NCBI RefSeq assembly: GCF_042686125.1
Contig: NZ_JBHUOV010000007.1
Location: forward strand, 238,726 to 302,725
Direction of reading: 5' to 3'
Length of the DNA: 64,000 bases
Source of the DNA: Oceanihabitans iliipiscarium
GTDB taxonomy: Bacteria; Bacteroidota; Bacteroidia; Flavobacteriales; Flavobacteriaceae
Below the pieces are notes generated by a model that searched no databases, was not told where the DNA came from, and saw only the letters and a program-made list of their open reading frames with translations. The position numbers and the translations under genes were made by a program. Shown here piece by piece: positions 8,908-18,567 of this stretch (position 1 is the first letter of the stretch; each line of letters opens with the position of its first letter).

Positions 8908-9327
8908 TTAGAAACGAATAATCAAAGATGCATCTTCGTCAGTCATTTCAAACTTTGCTTCACTAAATTGTGGAGGTCCATAAGATAAAGGGTTGTTAGA
9001 CATGCCATAGCTTTCTTTTGGCATACCATTTTCAAAATCCATTTGCTTGTTGTCATTTTCATCATGAATGGCCATAATAGCGTAAGTTCCTGGCAGCACA
9101 TCTTTAAAAGTTACAGTTACTGAATTTCCTTCAATCGTAGACACTTCATTTTGAAGACCTTCAGATTTCATGAACGTATCTGCCGAATGTAATGACATGA
9201 TAACTTTACCATTATTATTCTTAACATTGTTAATGGTTACTGTAATAGTTTGTCCTTTAGTTTCAGTTTGAGCTTGGCTCAAGTAAGACGATAAAATAAA
9301 AGTGATAATTAAGGCTAGTGTTCTCAT
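8908..9327 (-). CDS. DUF2141 domain secreted protein
   Basis: A 139-residue exported protein with a signal peptide of about 19 residues (cleavage near LSQAQ). The rest is the DUF2141 beta-sandwich pattern: GKVIMSLHSADTFM, VTFKDVLPGTYAIMAIHDENDN, and MPKESYGMSNNP. Function is unknown; the acidic HDENDNKQMD stretch in this family suggests metal binding, but that is not shown here. It stands alone, convergent with dps. Confidence 0.9.
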   Translation of the reverse strand: MRTLALIITFILSSYLSQAQTETKGQTITVTINNVKNNNGKVIMSLHSADTFMKSEGLQNEVSTIEGNSVTVTFKDVLPGTYAIMAIHDENDNKQMDFENGMPKESYGMSNNPLSYGPPQFSEAKFEMTDEDASLIIRF

Positions 9328-9425
9328 AATTGTTTGTTTTTAGTTGATTACAGTGTAAAAGTCCTCTAAAAGCATGTAGTAAACTAAAAAGCTTGACTCA
9401 ATTGTATTTTTCTTAGGATGAAATG

Positions 9426-10757
9426 TTATAAAAGTCCTCTAGCTTTAATTTCTAGGTATTTATTAATGGTATTAATGCTTAATTTTTCTGGAGCAGTTAA
9501 GATGGTTTGAATACCATGTTTTTGTAGCTCTTTAACCATTAAACGTTTTTCAAAACTAAATTTTTCTGCTATGGTTTTATGATATATGCTTTGTATATCT
9601 TCAGCGTTTTGAGTGATAAGATTGTCTAGTTCTGTATTTTCAAACATAATAACAACAAGCAAATGTTTTTTTGAAATAGCCTGCAAGTAAGGCAATTGTC
9701 TTTTTAGGGCACTTATGTGTTCAAAGTTTGTGTAGAGTAGTAGTAAGCTTCTGTGTGTGACTTTTCGTTTTAATTGTGCGTAAAGTAAGCCAAAGTCGCT
9801 ATCGTTAAATTGCGTATTAATATTGTATAAATTCTCTAGTATCTTGTTTAAATAAGTGAGCTTATGTATGGCTGGTAAAAAAGATTCTATAGTTTTTGAA
9901 AAAGATAACATACCTACTTTATCATGCTTTTTTAATGCAACATTGCTGAAAGCTAGAGTTGAATTAATGGCATAGTCGAGTAATTTTAAACCATTGAAGG
10001 GCATTTTCATGACACGCCCTGTGTCAATAATTGAGTAAACTGGCTGTGATTTTTCATCTTGATATTGGTTAACCATTAATTGCCCACGTTTGGCTGTAGC
10101 TTTCCAATTTACAGTTCTAAAATCATCTCCTTGCACATAATCTTTTATTTGCTCAAACTCTTGTGTGTGTCCTATTTTTCTAATTTTTTTGAGACCAAAT
10201 TCTGAAAGGTGATTGCTTATAGCCAGGAAGTCGTATTTCTGCATTTGAATAAATGAAGGATATACCATAACCATCTGTTCATTCTGAAACTGATATTTTC
10301 GTTTTACAATCTTTAGTTTTGAAGAGGCGTAAATATTGAGGTTGCCAAAGATATATTCACCTCGTTCTACTGGACGAACATCATAACTAAAATCATGAAT
10401 GTCATTAGATGCTAAAGTTGTTATATATGAAAAATCTCGTTTTTGAAATTGTATAGGCAATTCATCAATAACATCTAATATTATCTGAAAAGGATAATGA
10501 TTAGTAATGGTTATAGGAACTGGATTTTCATCACTATTAGAAAATTTATCAGGCAGTAAACGCCTTGCTTTTATAGCATTATTAAAACGATAGAGTAGTA
10601 GAATGTCAACAAAAAATAGTACAGAAATAACAAGTACAATAATCCACGCTATAGGATACAAAATGGATACCCAATAAGACAATAAGAAGCAGATAGCAGC
10701 TATTGTCATATAGATGTAAAATTGTTTGTGTATGTATAGCGATTTGAAGAATTTCAT
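9426..10757 (-). CDS. DUF58 domain protein of MoxR cluster
   Basis: A 443-residue protein with two N-terminal membrane helices (about 13-50) followed by a cytoplasmic domain. The DUF58 signature is clear: FEQIKDYVQGDDFRTVNWKATAKRGQLMVNQY, then a von Willebrand A-like region (YSIIDTGRVM, DKVGMLSFS). DUF58 proteins are partners of MoxR ATPases in a presumed chaperone or insertion machinery. Its start overlaps the stop of the upstream MoxR gene by one base (TAATG). It is the last gene of a minus-strand operon that starts at the SpoIIM gene. Confidence 0.92.
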   Translation of the reverse strand: MKFFKSLYIHKQFYIYMTIAAICFLLSYWVSILYPIAWIIVLVISVLFFVDILLLYRFNNAIKARRLLPDKFSNSDENPVPITITNHYPFQIILDVIDELPIQFQKRDFSYITTLASNDIHDFSYDVRPVERGEYIFGNLNIYASSKLKIVKRKYQFQNEQMVMVYPSFIQMQKYDFLAISNHLSEFGLKKIRKIGHTQEFEQIKDYVQGDDFRTVNWKATAKRGQLMVNQYQDEKSQPVYSIIDTGRVMKMPFNGLKLLDYAINSTLAFSNVALKKHDKVGMLSFSKTIESFLPAIHKLTYLNKILENLYNINTQFNDSDFGLLYAQLKRKVTHRSLLLLYTNFEHISALKRQLPYLQAISKKHLLVVIMFENTELDNLITQNAEDIQSIYHKTIAEKFSFEKRLMVKELQKHGIQTILTAPEKLSINTINKYLEIKARGLL

Positions 10758-11743
10758 TATCTAGGGACTTCAACCGATTGCACAATCATGTCTATAACTT
10801 GCTCTGTAGTCATGCCTTCCATTTCGCGTTCTGGTGTTAAAATAATTCTATGATTTAAAACAGGAGCCATTGCTTTTTTTACATCCTCTGGAATGACAAA
10901 GTCACGACCATGAATTGCAGCAAAAGCTTTTGCAGTATTTAGTATAGCTATAGATGCTCTTGGTGAGCCACCTAAGTATAAATGCGGATGATTTCTTGTT
11001 TTAGAAACCACTTCCGCGATGTACTTAATGATTTTTTCTTCAACGACTATAGCTTGAGTTTTTGCCTTATAATCAGCTAATTTTTTGGCATCTAAAACAG
11101 TACTTATCAAGGTTTGTGGTTGCTCTCCTTGACGTTTATGATGTGTTTCAATAATTTTGATTTCATCTTCTAAGTTAGGATAATCGACTTTAATCTTAAA
11201 GATGAAGCGATCTAATTGTGCTTCAGGTAATGCATAGGTGCCTTCTTGTTCTATTGGGTTTTGAGTTGCTAAGACCATAAAAGGTGTTTTGAATTTATAA
11301 GTAGTGCCATCAATAGTTGCTTGGCGTTCTTCCATAGTTTCAAAAAGTGCAGCTTGGGTTTTTGCTGGAGCACGATTAATTTCATCAATTAAAACGATAT
11401 TAGAAAAAATAGGTCCTTTTTTAAATTCAAATTCTGAGGTCTTCATATTTAAAACCGAAGTTCCTAAAACATCACTTGGCATTAAATCTGGAGTAAATTG
11501 AATGCGACTAAAGTCGGTTTTTAAAACTTTTGCAAATAGCTTAGCTGTAATAGTTTTAGCGATTCCAGGAACGCCTTCAATGAGCACATGACCATCTGCT
11601 AATAAAGCAACGATAAGCAATTCTACAAAGTCTCTTTGCCCAATAATGACTTTACCTAATTCTTGTTTAATAGTTTCTACAGCTTGCTTTAATTCTTCTA
11701 AAGGTATTCTGTTATCAAAATTTATGTCTTGTTTTTCTTCCAT
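10757..11743 (-). CDS. MoxR-type AAA+ ATPase
   Basis: A 328-residue AAA+ protein of the MoxR branch: Walker A GVPGIAKT, Walker B VLIDEINRAPAKTQAALFETMEE, sensor 1 LATQNPIEQEGTY, and the PEAQLDRF motif. MoxR ATPases remodel or activate substrates together with VWA/DUF58 proteins. The gene overlaps DUF4350 upstream by 22 bp and DUF58 downstream by 1 bp, so all three are translationally linked. A paralogue lies at 27909-28862. Confidence 0.95.
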   Translation of the reverse strand: MEEKQDINFDNRIPLEELKQAVETIKQELGKVIIGQRDFVELLIVALLADGHVLIEGVPGIAKTITAKLFAKVLKTDFSRIQFTPDLMPSDVLGTSVLNMKTSEFEFKKGPIFSNIVLIDEINRAPAKTQAALFETMEERQATIDGTTYKFKTPFMVLATQNPIEQEGTYALPEAQLDRFIFKIKVDYPNLEDEIKIIETHHKRQGEQPQTLISTVLDAKKLADYKAKTQAIVVEEKIIKYIAEVVSKTRNHPHLYLGGSPRASIAILNTAKAFAAIHGRDFVIPEDVKKAMAPVLNHRIILTPEREMEGMTTEQVIDMIVQSVEVPR

Positions 11744-12957
11744 GTGTTATGAGATTTAAATTCTTCAATTAAGCGGTTTAAGCCTTCAAGTTCTGTATTG
11801 TTAATGTGAGTTTTAGCATTTAAAAGTGTAATGGTCTCAAAAAGCAGCTTAGTGTCTTCTATGGTGTTGTTACTTCGAGCTGCAAGGTGCTCTATAAACA
11901 CGTCATCAATGGTTGCAGTATGTAAGTGAAAATGGACTCTGATATATTCTAAAAAATGATTGATCTTATGAGTTGCCATCTCTTTATGTTTTCCTTTTTC
12001 GTAATACATATTAGCAATCGTTCTTGTAAAGTCAACAGTTTGATTGCGTAAGGGGTTTACAATAGGAATAGCACGTTGCTTGCGCTTACCATCAAAAAGC
12101 ACATAGAAAAACACTCCAATAAGCATCATGTAATATGCCCATTTAAGTTGTTTGTTATTAAGCATGATGTATAATGGAGATGTGTAAAACGTCTTTCCTG
12201 ATTTGTAATGCTGATCTATGTAAATATTTTGTGATGGATTGATATATGATAATAGTCCAGCAGTATAATTTTGATTTGGTGCTGTTAATAAAAAGTAATT
12301 AGTAAATGCTTGCGGAAAGCTGCTCAAGATAATTGTGCCTTTACCAAAAGGCTGTTTTATGGTGGTTACATGTTCTTTTTCTAATTGAAATGGGGCTTCT
12401 GAAGCATTATCAATTACTCCAATAACTTTTGCATTTAGCGTGTCGATTTCTCGATAATAATAAGCGTAATTGGCTTTGTCAAAGGTGTACAAGCTGTCTT
12501 GTAACAACTGTTTGTTTTTTAGTTGTAGTTGATAAGAATTTTTTAAATTATCAATAGTGCTAATAACTGAAGACTTAATCTTTAAGGTGTCGCGTAAATT
12601 GCCACTCACTTCTTCACCAGCAATAAATAAGGTATTGCCTTTTGCAGTCCAATCTAAAAGTTCGTCCAATTCAGCTTCTCCAAAAGCAATGTTGTTGTTT
12701 ATAAAAATATAAGTGCCTTGAATGCTATCGTTTCTTTTTAAGTATTCAAAAGGCGGTCTGTCTACATCAACAATATAGTTTGTGTTAAAAATACGTTTTA
12801 ATTGCTCATGAAAAACAAATGTGCCAAAAGGGATTTTATGATGAGAAGCATAGCTAGGGAACCAATTAATTTCTTGAGGTTTTGAATACTCTAAAGCGAC
12901 AATAGAAAGTATTGTTATAACCGTTAATATGATATATAGTTTTCCTTTTCGACTCAA
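11722..12957 (-). CDS. DUF4350 domain membrane protein
   Basis: A 411-residue protein with a membrane segment at 6-24 and another near 275-292, with an extracytoplasmic domain between them (the DUF4350 region, IFINNNIAFGEAELDELLDWTAKGNTLFIAGEE). The only plausible start is TTG at 12957, inside a TTGA overlap with the stop of the upstream DUF4129 gene; a coupled TTG start fits this dense operon. Function is unknown. The family is a regular part of MoxR/DUF58 clusters. Confidence 0.87.
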   Translation of the reverse strand: MSRKGKLYIILTVITILSIVALEYSKPQEINWFPSYASHHKIPFGTFVFHEQLKRIFNTNYIVDVDRPPFEYLKRNDSIQGTYIFINNNIAFGEAELDELLDWTAKGNTLFIAGEEVSGNLRDTLKIKSSVISTIDNLKNSYQLQLKNKQLLQDSLYTFDKANYAYYYREIDTLNAKVIGVIDNASEAPFQLEKEHVTTIKQPFGKGTIILSSFPQAFTNYFLLTAPNQNYTAGLLSYINPSQNIYIDQHYKSGKTFYTSPLYIMLNNKQLKWAYYMMLIGVFFYVLFDGKRKQRAIPIVNPLRNQTVDFTRTIANMYYEKGKHKEMATHKINHFLEYIRVHFHLHTATIDDVFIEHLAARSNNTIEDTKLLFETITLLNAKTHINNTELEGLNRLIEEFKSHNTWKKNKT

Positions 12958-13685
12958 GGTTTTATGTTGTTATTAAGGGTTTCAAATTGAGTTTTAAACG
13001 CTTCAAATTTTAAGACATCAATATTAAATTCGCCATACCATACATAATCATAAATTCTAGTAATGTTGGTAAATCCAGATTTTAAGCTGTTCGTTTCAAT
13101 TTCAGAAATATAATCTTCATTAGTTTTTTGTTGCTCCCAAGAAATGATATGGTTTTCGCTTAATTTTTTTAAGGATAGTAAATAGTAATAGCGAATGGCT
13201 AAGCGATAGTTACCTTGTTTTATGGCTTCATTAATTAAGGCATTAATGTCTTCGTTTTTTATGATATGTTCTTCATTAGTAAATTGAACACTTGCTTGGT
13301 TTTGTTGTCCTGTAATAAGGTTTTTTGAGTTTACTTTTAAAAAGAATCTTAATAGTAAATAGACTAAGCCAATAAGAATAAGATAAGGCAATACATTAAA
13401 TATAAATTTTAATATTCCTGTAGCATTTCCGACTCCAAAAAGCCATTCGAATAGTTGAGTTATGATATTCTGAAACCATAAAACAATTCTGTTTAAAATT
13501 GATGTTTCATCAACGGTTTCAGTATAATTAAAATCCTTGTCGTCTTTATATTTTTTTAAGTCGTCTTTAGTGATTTGTTGAACATCTAATTTTGAATCAT
13601 CATATTGAATAGAAGTAGAGTCTTGTTGGCAAAACACCCAAGATGTAGTTAATAAAAAGAAGAGAATGATTTTAATTTTGAGCAT
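12954..13685 (-). CDS. DUF4129 domain membrane protein
   Basis: A 243-residue protein with a signal sequence (residues 1-19), a membrane helix near 92-113 and a cytoplasmic C-terminal DUF4129 domain (INEAIKQGNYRLAIRYYYLLSLKKLSE, ENHIISWEQQKTNEDYI). DUF4129 is found in transglutaminase-like proteins and MoxR clusters. The gene abuts the upstream membrane-protein gene and overlaps DUF4350 by 4 bp. Confidence 0.87.
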   Translation of the reverse strand: MLKIKIILFFLLTTSWVFCQQDSTSIQYDDSKLDVQQITKDDLKKYKDDKDFNYTETVDETSILNRIVLWFQNIITQLFEWLFGVGNATGILKFIFNVLPYLILIGLVYLLLRFFLKVNSKNLITGQQNQASVQFTNEEHIIKNEDINALINEAIKQGNYRLAIRYYYLLSLKKLSENHIISWEQQKTNEDYISEIETNSLKSGFTNITRIYDYVWYGEFNIDVLKFEAFKTQFETLNNNIKP

Positions 13686-14558
13686 TTAGTCTTCTGTCTT
13701 TCCTAGTGATTGAATTCGTTCAAAGGTTCCTGTGAAATTTTGCCTTTCGTTTAAATTAAAATAAATTAATGCTGCGCTTACAGTTAAGATTAAATTTAAA
13801 AGGAATTTAAATAAGTAACTTAAAACGTTTAGTAATATATAAACAGGATCAATAAAATCTTTCATATTTGCTGGATCGATCTCACCAGAGAATACACCCA
13901 TTTTTAAAATACTATAAATTGAAGCTGGAATATCTAAGGCATAGCTGGCAATCATAGCTATGATACCAATAACAATAATTGTAGCAAAAGTTATCCAGAA
14001 TTCACTTTTAATCAAGGAAAAACTATAACTATAAGCTGTTGTTGCATCTTTATTTTCAAAAACATAAATACAGAATACAACATACATAGGCACCATAACA
14101 TAAAATACAGGTAAGCAGCAAATTAATACAGCGACAAATAGAGTAATTAATTTTAGAATACTTAATCCTAAAAATCCCCAAAAAGTATCTTTTACGTTTT
14201 GTTTAACTTCATCTATATTGATACTTCCTTCGTTTTGAACATATAATTTTATATAATGTAAAACGGTAGAATCTGCAACGGTATAAGCGATTACTCCAAA
14301 TATCATAAATGCAAATAACGACCCAAACATTAACGGTAAATTATCTTGTCTGAGTTCATTGCCTAATTGAAAATTGAACACATCACCAGAACTATAGATA
14401 TAAAAAGCGAGAGCAATTAAAAACAACAATAAATATGGTCCGCAAATTTGCAGAACTGTTTTAAAAAAAGGTTTAAATTCCTGTCTAATAAACCCAAAGG
14501 TATCAGTTAGAACCTCTCCAAGTTCACGTTGTTTTTTAAATTCTATTAATTTTTTCAT
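13686..14558 (-). CDS. Multi-pass membrane protein of MoxR cluster
   Basis: A 290-residue protein with about six hydrophobic segments (near 38-58, 75-97, 118-150, 155-172, 190-212, 243-272) and short polar ends. I recognise no named domain with certainty. Genes of this kind sit between SpoIIM and DUF4129 in many Bacteroidota MoxR clusters. It overlaps the SpoIIM gene by 4 bp (ATGA) and abuts the DUF4129 gene, so it is part of the same operon. It is probably an inner-membrane component; function is unknown. Confidence 0.82.
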   Translation of the reverse strand: MKKLIEFKKQRELGEVLTDTFGFIRQEFKPFFKTVLQICGPYLLLFLIALAFYIYSSGDVFNFQLGNELRQDNLPLMFGSLFAFMIFGVIAYTVADSTVLHYIKLYVQNEGSINIDEVKQNVKDTFWGFLGLSILKLITLFVAVLICCLPVFYVMVPMYVVFCIYVFENKDATTAYSYSFSLIKSEFWITFATIIVIGIIAMIASYALDIPASIYSILKMGVFSGEIDPANMKDFIDPVYILLNVLSYLFKFLLNLILTVSAALIYFNLNERQNFTGTFERIQSLGKTED

Positions 14559-15553
14559 TTTGAAGGTATAGTATTGTACTCTTTTAAAGCTTTTTGCTTT
14601 AATTGTTGTTTGTGTAATTGCCTTGGGTAGATGACGTAGTAAAAAAGAATAAGAGCAAGAGAGCTAACTATAATAGTAATGGCTAGCCAATCTGGCATTT
14701 CTGTATGTCTGGTGACAAAACCTTCTAAAAATCCTGCGATAATAAAAAAAGGTATTGTGCTTATTAAAATTTTTAATCCGTTTTTAACGCCTTGCTTAAA
14801 AGATTCTAGTCGAGTGTAAGTGCCAGGAAAGAGCATGCTATTTCCTAAAACTAATCCAGCACAACCTGCAATAATAATTACAGAAATTTCAATTGTACCA
14901 TGAATCCATATGGTTCGAGCAGATTCCCATAATAAACCGTGATCATAAAAGAAGTATTGAAAACTGCCTAGCATGACTCCGTTTTGTAACATGATATATA
15001 ATGTGCCAAGACCAAGAAGTAAGCCGTAAGCAAATGCCATTAGAGCAACTTTAATATTATTTATCGTAATTCCAAGAAACATATTAAATTCGCCTTGTTC
15101 TTTATAAACAGCCATTGGGTCTCCATTTTCAATATTTTGAAGTGTCATATTAACATAGCTGTCACCTAAAAAGGAGCGCACAAAGTCACCTTCATTTGCT
15201 GCAGAAAAAGCTCCAACAATAACAAACAAACTAAAGGTAAGAAAAGCAATTAGAAGCTCACGATGATGTGTGTAAAACATTAAAGGAAACTCTGTTTTAA
15301 AGAATGAAATAATTCTGTTTTTCGACTCTTTTTTAGTCTTATATATTTTTTGATGTGCTTGTGATGCTAATTGGTTTAAGTAGCGTTCTGTATTACTTTT
15401 ACTATAAAAGGTTTTCGCGTAGCTTAAATGGTCTGTAATTTCAATATATAAATCTGATAACTCATCTGGATTAATCTCAATATTATTTGAAAGAACACTT
15501 TCAAACTTTAACCATTTATCCTTATTTTGCTTCACGAAAGCAGCTTCACGCAT
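14555..15553 (-). CDS. SpoIIM-like (stage II sporulation M) membrane protein
   Basis: A 332-residue protein with a soluble N-terminal 100 residues (MREAAFVKQNKDKWLKFE, ADELSDLYIEITDHLSYAKTFY-like) followed by five or so membrane helices. Recognisable SpoIIM/DUF95 motifs are NNIKVALMAFAYGLLLGLGT, WIHGTIEISVIIIAGCAGL and the PGTYTR loop. The name comes from Bacillus; in non-sporulating bacteria the family belongs to MoxR clusters and its role is unknown. It is the first gene of the minus-strand operon and is divergent from the RDD gene, 35 bp apart. Confidence 0.9.
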   Translation of the reverse strand: MREAAFVKQNKDKWLKFESVLSNNIEINPDELSDLYIEITDHLSYAKTFYSKSNTERYLNQLASQAHQKIYKTKKESKNRIISFFKTEFPLMFYTHHRELLIAFLTFSLFVIVGAFSAANEGDFVRSFLGDSYVNMTLQNIENGDPMAVYKEQGEFNMFLGITINNIKVALMAFAYGLLLGLGTLYIMLQNGVMLGSFQYFFYDHGLLWESARTIWIHGTIEISVIIIAGCAGLVLGNSMLFPGTYTRLESFKQGVKNGLKILISTIPFFIIAGFLEGFVTRHTEMPDWLAITIIVSSLALILFYYVIYPRQLHKQQLKQKALKEYNTIPSK

Positions 15554-15588
15554 CTACTGTAGAGTTTTGCTATCAAAGAAAAGAAAAT

Positions 15589-16305
15589 ATGGAGGAATTT
15601 CAAATTGAAACAGCGCAAAATGTTGGTATAAACCAAAACGTTGCTCATCTTGGTGACAGAATTTTGGCTTACCTTTTAGATAGCCTAATTATCTTCGTGT
15701 ATTTGGTTTTAATTATGATGCTCTTAATCTCACTAGATTTAGATCCAGGAGATTCTTGGGCCTTATATTTATTAGCATCTTTACCTGCCTTTTTATATTA
15801 TGTCTTATTAGAAACCTTTTGGGATGGACAAACCGTTGGAAAGTTTACAATGAAGACACGAGTGGTACGAATAGATGGTTCTAAGGCTACTTTTGCAAAT
15901 TATTTTGTGCGATGGATTTTACGTATCGTTGATGTGAGTCTGACTAGTGGAGGTGTAGCTGTGCTTAGTATTTTAATTCGAGGCAATGGTCAGCGAGTTG
16001 GTGATATTGCAGCAGGAACCACTGTAATTAGCGAAAAGCGCAAACTTAGTATAGATGATACGATTTTAAAACACATTGAACCTAATTATGTGCCAACATA
16101 TAGTCAAGTTACGGTCTTTAATGATAGTGATATGCAGACGATTAAAAGTTTATATGATACAGCTAAACGGAATGGACAACATAATGTGATTTTAGAGTTG
16201 CATAATAGATTGGTGAAAGTTATGCAAGTTACTCCAACAGAGAATCCTATAGATTTTGTTGGTATTGTTATAAAAGATTATAATTATTACACACAAAATA
16301 TGTAA
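15589..16305 (+). CDS. RDD family membrane protein
   Basis: A 238-residue protein whose first half is an RDD domain: LGDRILAYLLDSLIIF (Arg-Asp pattern), ETFWDGQTVGKFTMKTRVVR and RIVDVSLTSGG, with two or three membrane helices. Families of this type may act in ion or osmolyte transport, but the function is unproven. The ATG at 15589 is chosen because RDD homologues begin shortly before the QNV motif; the upstream in-frame ATG at 15487 would overlap the divergent SpoIIM gene. It completes the MoxR cluster on the opposite strand. Confidence 0.9.
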   Translation: MEEFQIETAQNVGINQNVAHLGDRILAYLLDSLIIFVYLVLIMMLLISLDLDPGDSWALYLLASLPAFLYYVLLETFWDGQTVGKFTMKTRVVRIDGSKATFANYFVRWILRIVDVSLTSGGVAVLSILIRGNGQRVGDIAAGTTVISEKRKLSIDDTILKHIEPNYVPTYSQVTVFNDSDMQTIKSLYDTAKRNGQHNVILELHNRLVKVMQVTPTENPIDFVGIVIKDYNYYTQNM

Positions 16306-16347
16306 ATCATATAATAAGTAAAAAACGGTTAAATCACATCTAAGTAT

Positions 16348-16950
16348 ATGTTTGAAATTATAGATATTTTAGGAACTATTGCTTTTGCTATTTCTGGAGT
16401 TTTGGTTGCTATGAATAAGAAAATGGATCCTTTTGGGATTCTTATTATTGCTTTTGTAACTGCAGTAGGAGGAGGAACATTACGTGACATTCTTATTGGT
16501 CAAACTCCAGTAAGTTGGATGACGAATATGATTTTTACTTATGTTATATTAGGATCTACAGTACTTGCTGTAGTGTTTAGAAGTAAAATTAATTATTTAA
16601 GAACCTCACTATTTTTATTTGATACTATAGGAATTGGACTCTATACTGTTGTAGGTGTAGAAAAAGGCTTGTCTGCTGGATTGCACCCAATTATTTGTAT
16701 TGCTCTAGGGACTATTTCGGCTTGTTTTGGAGGAGTAATTAGAGATATTTTGTGTAATGAAATTCCAGTGATTTTCAGAAAAGAAATCTATGCAACAGCT
16801 TGTATTTTAGGTGGATTGGTTTATTTTTTAATTAGAAAATTACCAATAGAAGACAATTTTGTGTTTATAATATCAGGAGCAATTGTAATTATTGTACGCT
16901 TAATTGCAGTGAAATTTAAAATTAGCTTGCCTAGCTTGTATAAAAAATAA
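16348..16950 (+). CDS. Trimeric intracellular cation channel-like protein (YadS/UPF0126)
   Basis: A 200-residue membrane protein with an internal duplication. Each half carries three membrane helices and a glycine-rich motif: GGGTLRDILIGQTP in the first and GGVIRDILCNEIP in the second. This is the UPF0126 pattern; bacterial members are related to eukaryotic TRIC channels and conduct monovalent cations. It stands alone, 43 bp after the RDD gene and convergent with the cyclophilin gene. Confidence 0.92.
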   Translation: MFEIIDILGTIAFAISGVLVAMNKKMDPFGILIIAFVTAVGGGTLRDILIGQTPVSWMTNMIFTYVILGSTVLAVVFRSKINYLRTSLFLFDTIGIGLYTVVGVEKGLSAGLHPIICIALGTISACFGGVIRDILCNEIPVIFRKEIYATACILGGLVYFLIRKLPIEDNFVFIISGAIVIIVRLIAVKFKISLPSLYKK

Positions 16951-16953
16951 GTT

Positions 16954-17661
16954 TTATTCTAAAACTTCTACTTTTTTTATGTAGACATTACTCAATGGCC
17001 AATCTGCATTATCGGTTTTTTGTTTCGCGATTTCATCAACAACATTCATGCCTTTAATAACTTCACCAAAAATAGTATAATTGCCATCTAAGTGGTAGGC
17101 ACCATCTTTTTTCTGAACAATAAAAAATTGATAAGGTGATGCTAACTTATGTGGATTTTCAACATCACGACTAGGCATACTTACCATGCCTCTATGATGC
17201 TTTAAGCCATGATTGGTATCTGTTGGTAGTAGATACTTTCCTATTTTTCTACGCTTCCGTAAAACATCAATGTCATCTGTGTTTCCTCCTTGAATAATAA
17301 AATTATCTATAACTCTATAAAACTGCGTATTATCAAAATAAGCTTGTTTTGTAAGGAAAATAAAATTAGCACGATGGTATTTGGTTTCATTAAATAATTT
17401 AATGTCTATCTTACCAAAATAGGTTGTAATTCTTACAATAGATTCTTTGTTTTCTTCACCATATTCTGAAAAGAAATCTAAAGCATTTTTATCTGTTAGG
17501 TAAGGGAACTCACGAATTGGCTCTACAAAGGTATCTTTTTGTATATCTTTTTTAGCTTCAGAATACACATGAGCTGTCGGGGACGTTTTCTTGATTTCGG
17601 TAATGTTGTCCTCACAATTAAAGACAAAGAGACAGGCTAAACAAATAATAAATAATCGCAT
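16954..17661 (-). CDS. Cyclophilin-type peptidyl-prolyl isomerase lipoprotein
   Basis: A 235-residue lipoprotein (lipobox FNC, Cys16) carrying a cyclophilin domain from about residue 75: FGKIDIKLFNETKYHRANFIFL, FYRVIDNFIIQGGN, GMVSMPSRD and YTIFGEVIKGMNVVDEI. It should catalyse proline isomerisation in the periplasm or at the outer membrane. The stop is 3 bp from the stop of the convergent channel gene. Confidence 0.93.
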   Translation of the reverse strand: MRLFIICLACLFVFNCEDNITEIKKTSPTAHVYSEAKKDIQKDTFVEPIREFPYLTDKNALDFFSEYGEENKESIVRITTYFGKIDIKLFNETKYHRANFIFLTKQAYFDNTQFYRVIDNFIIQGGNTDDIDVLRKRRKIGKYLLPTDTNHGLKHHRGMVSMPSRDVENPHKLASPYQFFIVQKKDGAYHLDGNYTIFGEVIKGMNVVDEIAKQKTDNADWPLSNVYIKKVEVLE

Positions 17662-17875
17662 TAGGAAATTTTATGGTAAGCCCAAAGATAAAAAAAGACA
17701 CCTAAAAAGCTGTTTAACAGCGGTTAATAATATTAACAAAAAGTGCTACTTTTTAACAAAAATACAGTTCGTCGTTTTTTCGATACGTATATCGATTTTT
17801 AATTAAGGTTTAAACGGTGTTTAGATAAAAGATTAAAACCTTATTTTTGAATTTCTAAAATTTCAAATCGCAAGA

Positions 17876-18517
17876 ATGAATTTTAATCAGTTTTTAGAAT
17901 CGATATCTAATATTGGAGATATGCCACTTCCAGCAGAAGCTTCACAGTTTAAAATGTCGCCTCCTTTTCGATTGGAGTTATTAAAACAGCAACAGGATAA
18001 AATAAAAAACGCGAAACAATCTGCTGTATTGGCTTTGTTTTATCCAGACACTTTGTATAATACCAACCTTATTTTAATTTTAAGAAAAACATATAAAGGC
18101 GTGCATTCTGCTCAAGTTGGTTTTCCAGGTGGGAAAGTAGAAGAGGAAGATGAGTCGCTAGAGCATACGGCTTTACGTGAAACAGAAGAAGAAGTAGGTG
18201 TGCCAAGAAAGCATGTTAAAGTGCTTAAAAAAATGACACAAGTTTATATTCCGCCTAGTAATTTTTATGTGCATCCCTACATTGGTGTGGTAAATCAGAC
18301 TCCAAATTTTATAAAAGAAGACAGTGAAGTTGAAGCACTTATAGAAGTGCCACTGTCACATTTTTTAGATGAGCAGAATGTGATAACAAAAACGGTGTCA
18401 ACCTCTTATAAGGTAAATGTTGAGGTGCCAGCATTTAAATTAAATGATCATGTGGTTTGGGGAGCAACAGCAATGATGCTTAGCGAAATAAAAGACTTGT
18501 TAAAACTCTACTTGTAA
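17876..18517 (+). CDS. NUDIX hydrolase, coenzyme A pyrophosphatase type
   Basis: A 213-residue NUDIX protein. The box GGKVEEEDESLEHTALRETEEEVGV is intact, and the preceding LILRKTYKGVHSAQVGFPGG matches the extra UPF0035 motif of CoA pyrophosphatases, which split CoA or oxidised CoA into phosphopantetheine and ADP. A possible -7 element TATTTTTG lies at 17842-17849. It is followed 50 bp later by an acyltransferase gene on the same strand. Confidence 0.92.
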   Translation: MNFNQFLESISNIGDMPLPAEASQFKMSPPFRLELLKQQQDKIKNAKQSAVLALFYPDTLYNTNLILILRKTYKGVHSAQVGFPGGKVEEEDESLEHTALRETEEEVGVPRKHVKVLKKMTQVYIPPSNFYVHPYIGVVNQTPNFIKEDSEVEALIEVPLSHFLDEQNVITKTVSTSYKVNVEVPAFKLNDHVVWGATAMMLSEIKDLLKLYL

Positions 18518-18567
18518 AGCTTCAGTTTTATTACTTTTGTAAACTAACTAAATTGTAAAACGCATTC

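Noticed and set aside
17591..17806. 71-residue plus-strand ORF across the cyclophilin start region
   Set aside because: It overlaps the signal peptide of the cyclophilin gene and runs into AT-rich intergenic sequence; no family resemblance.
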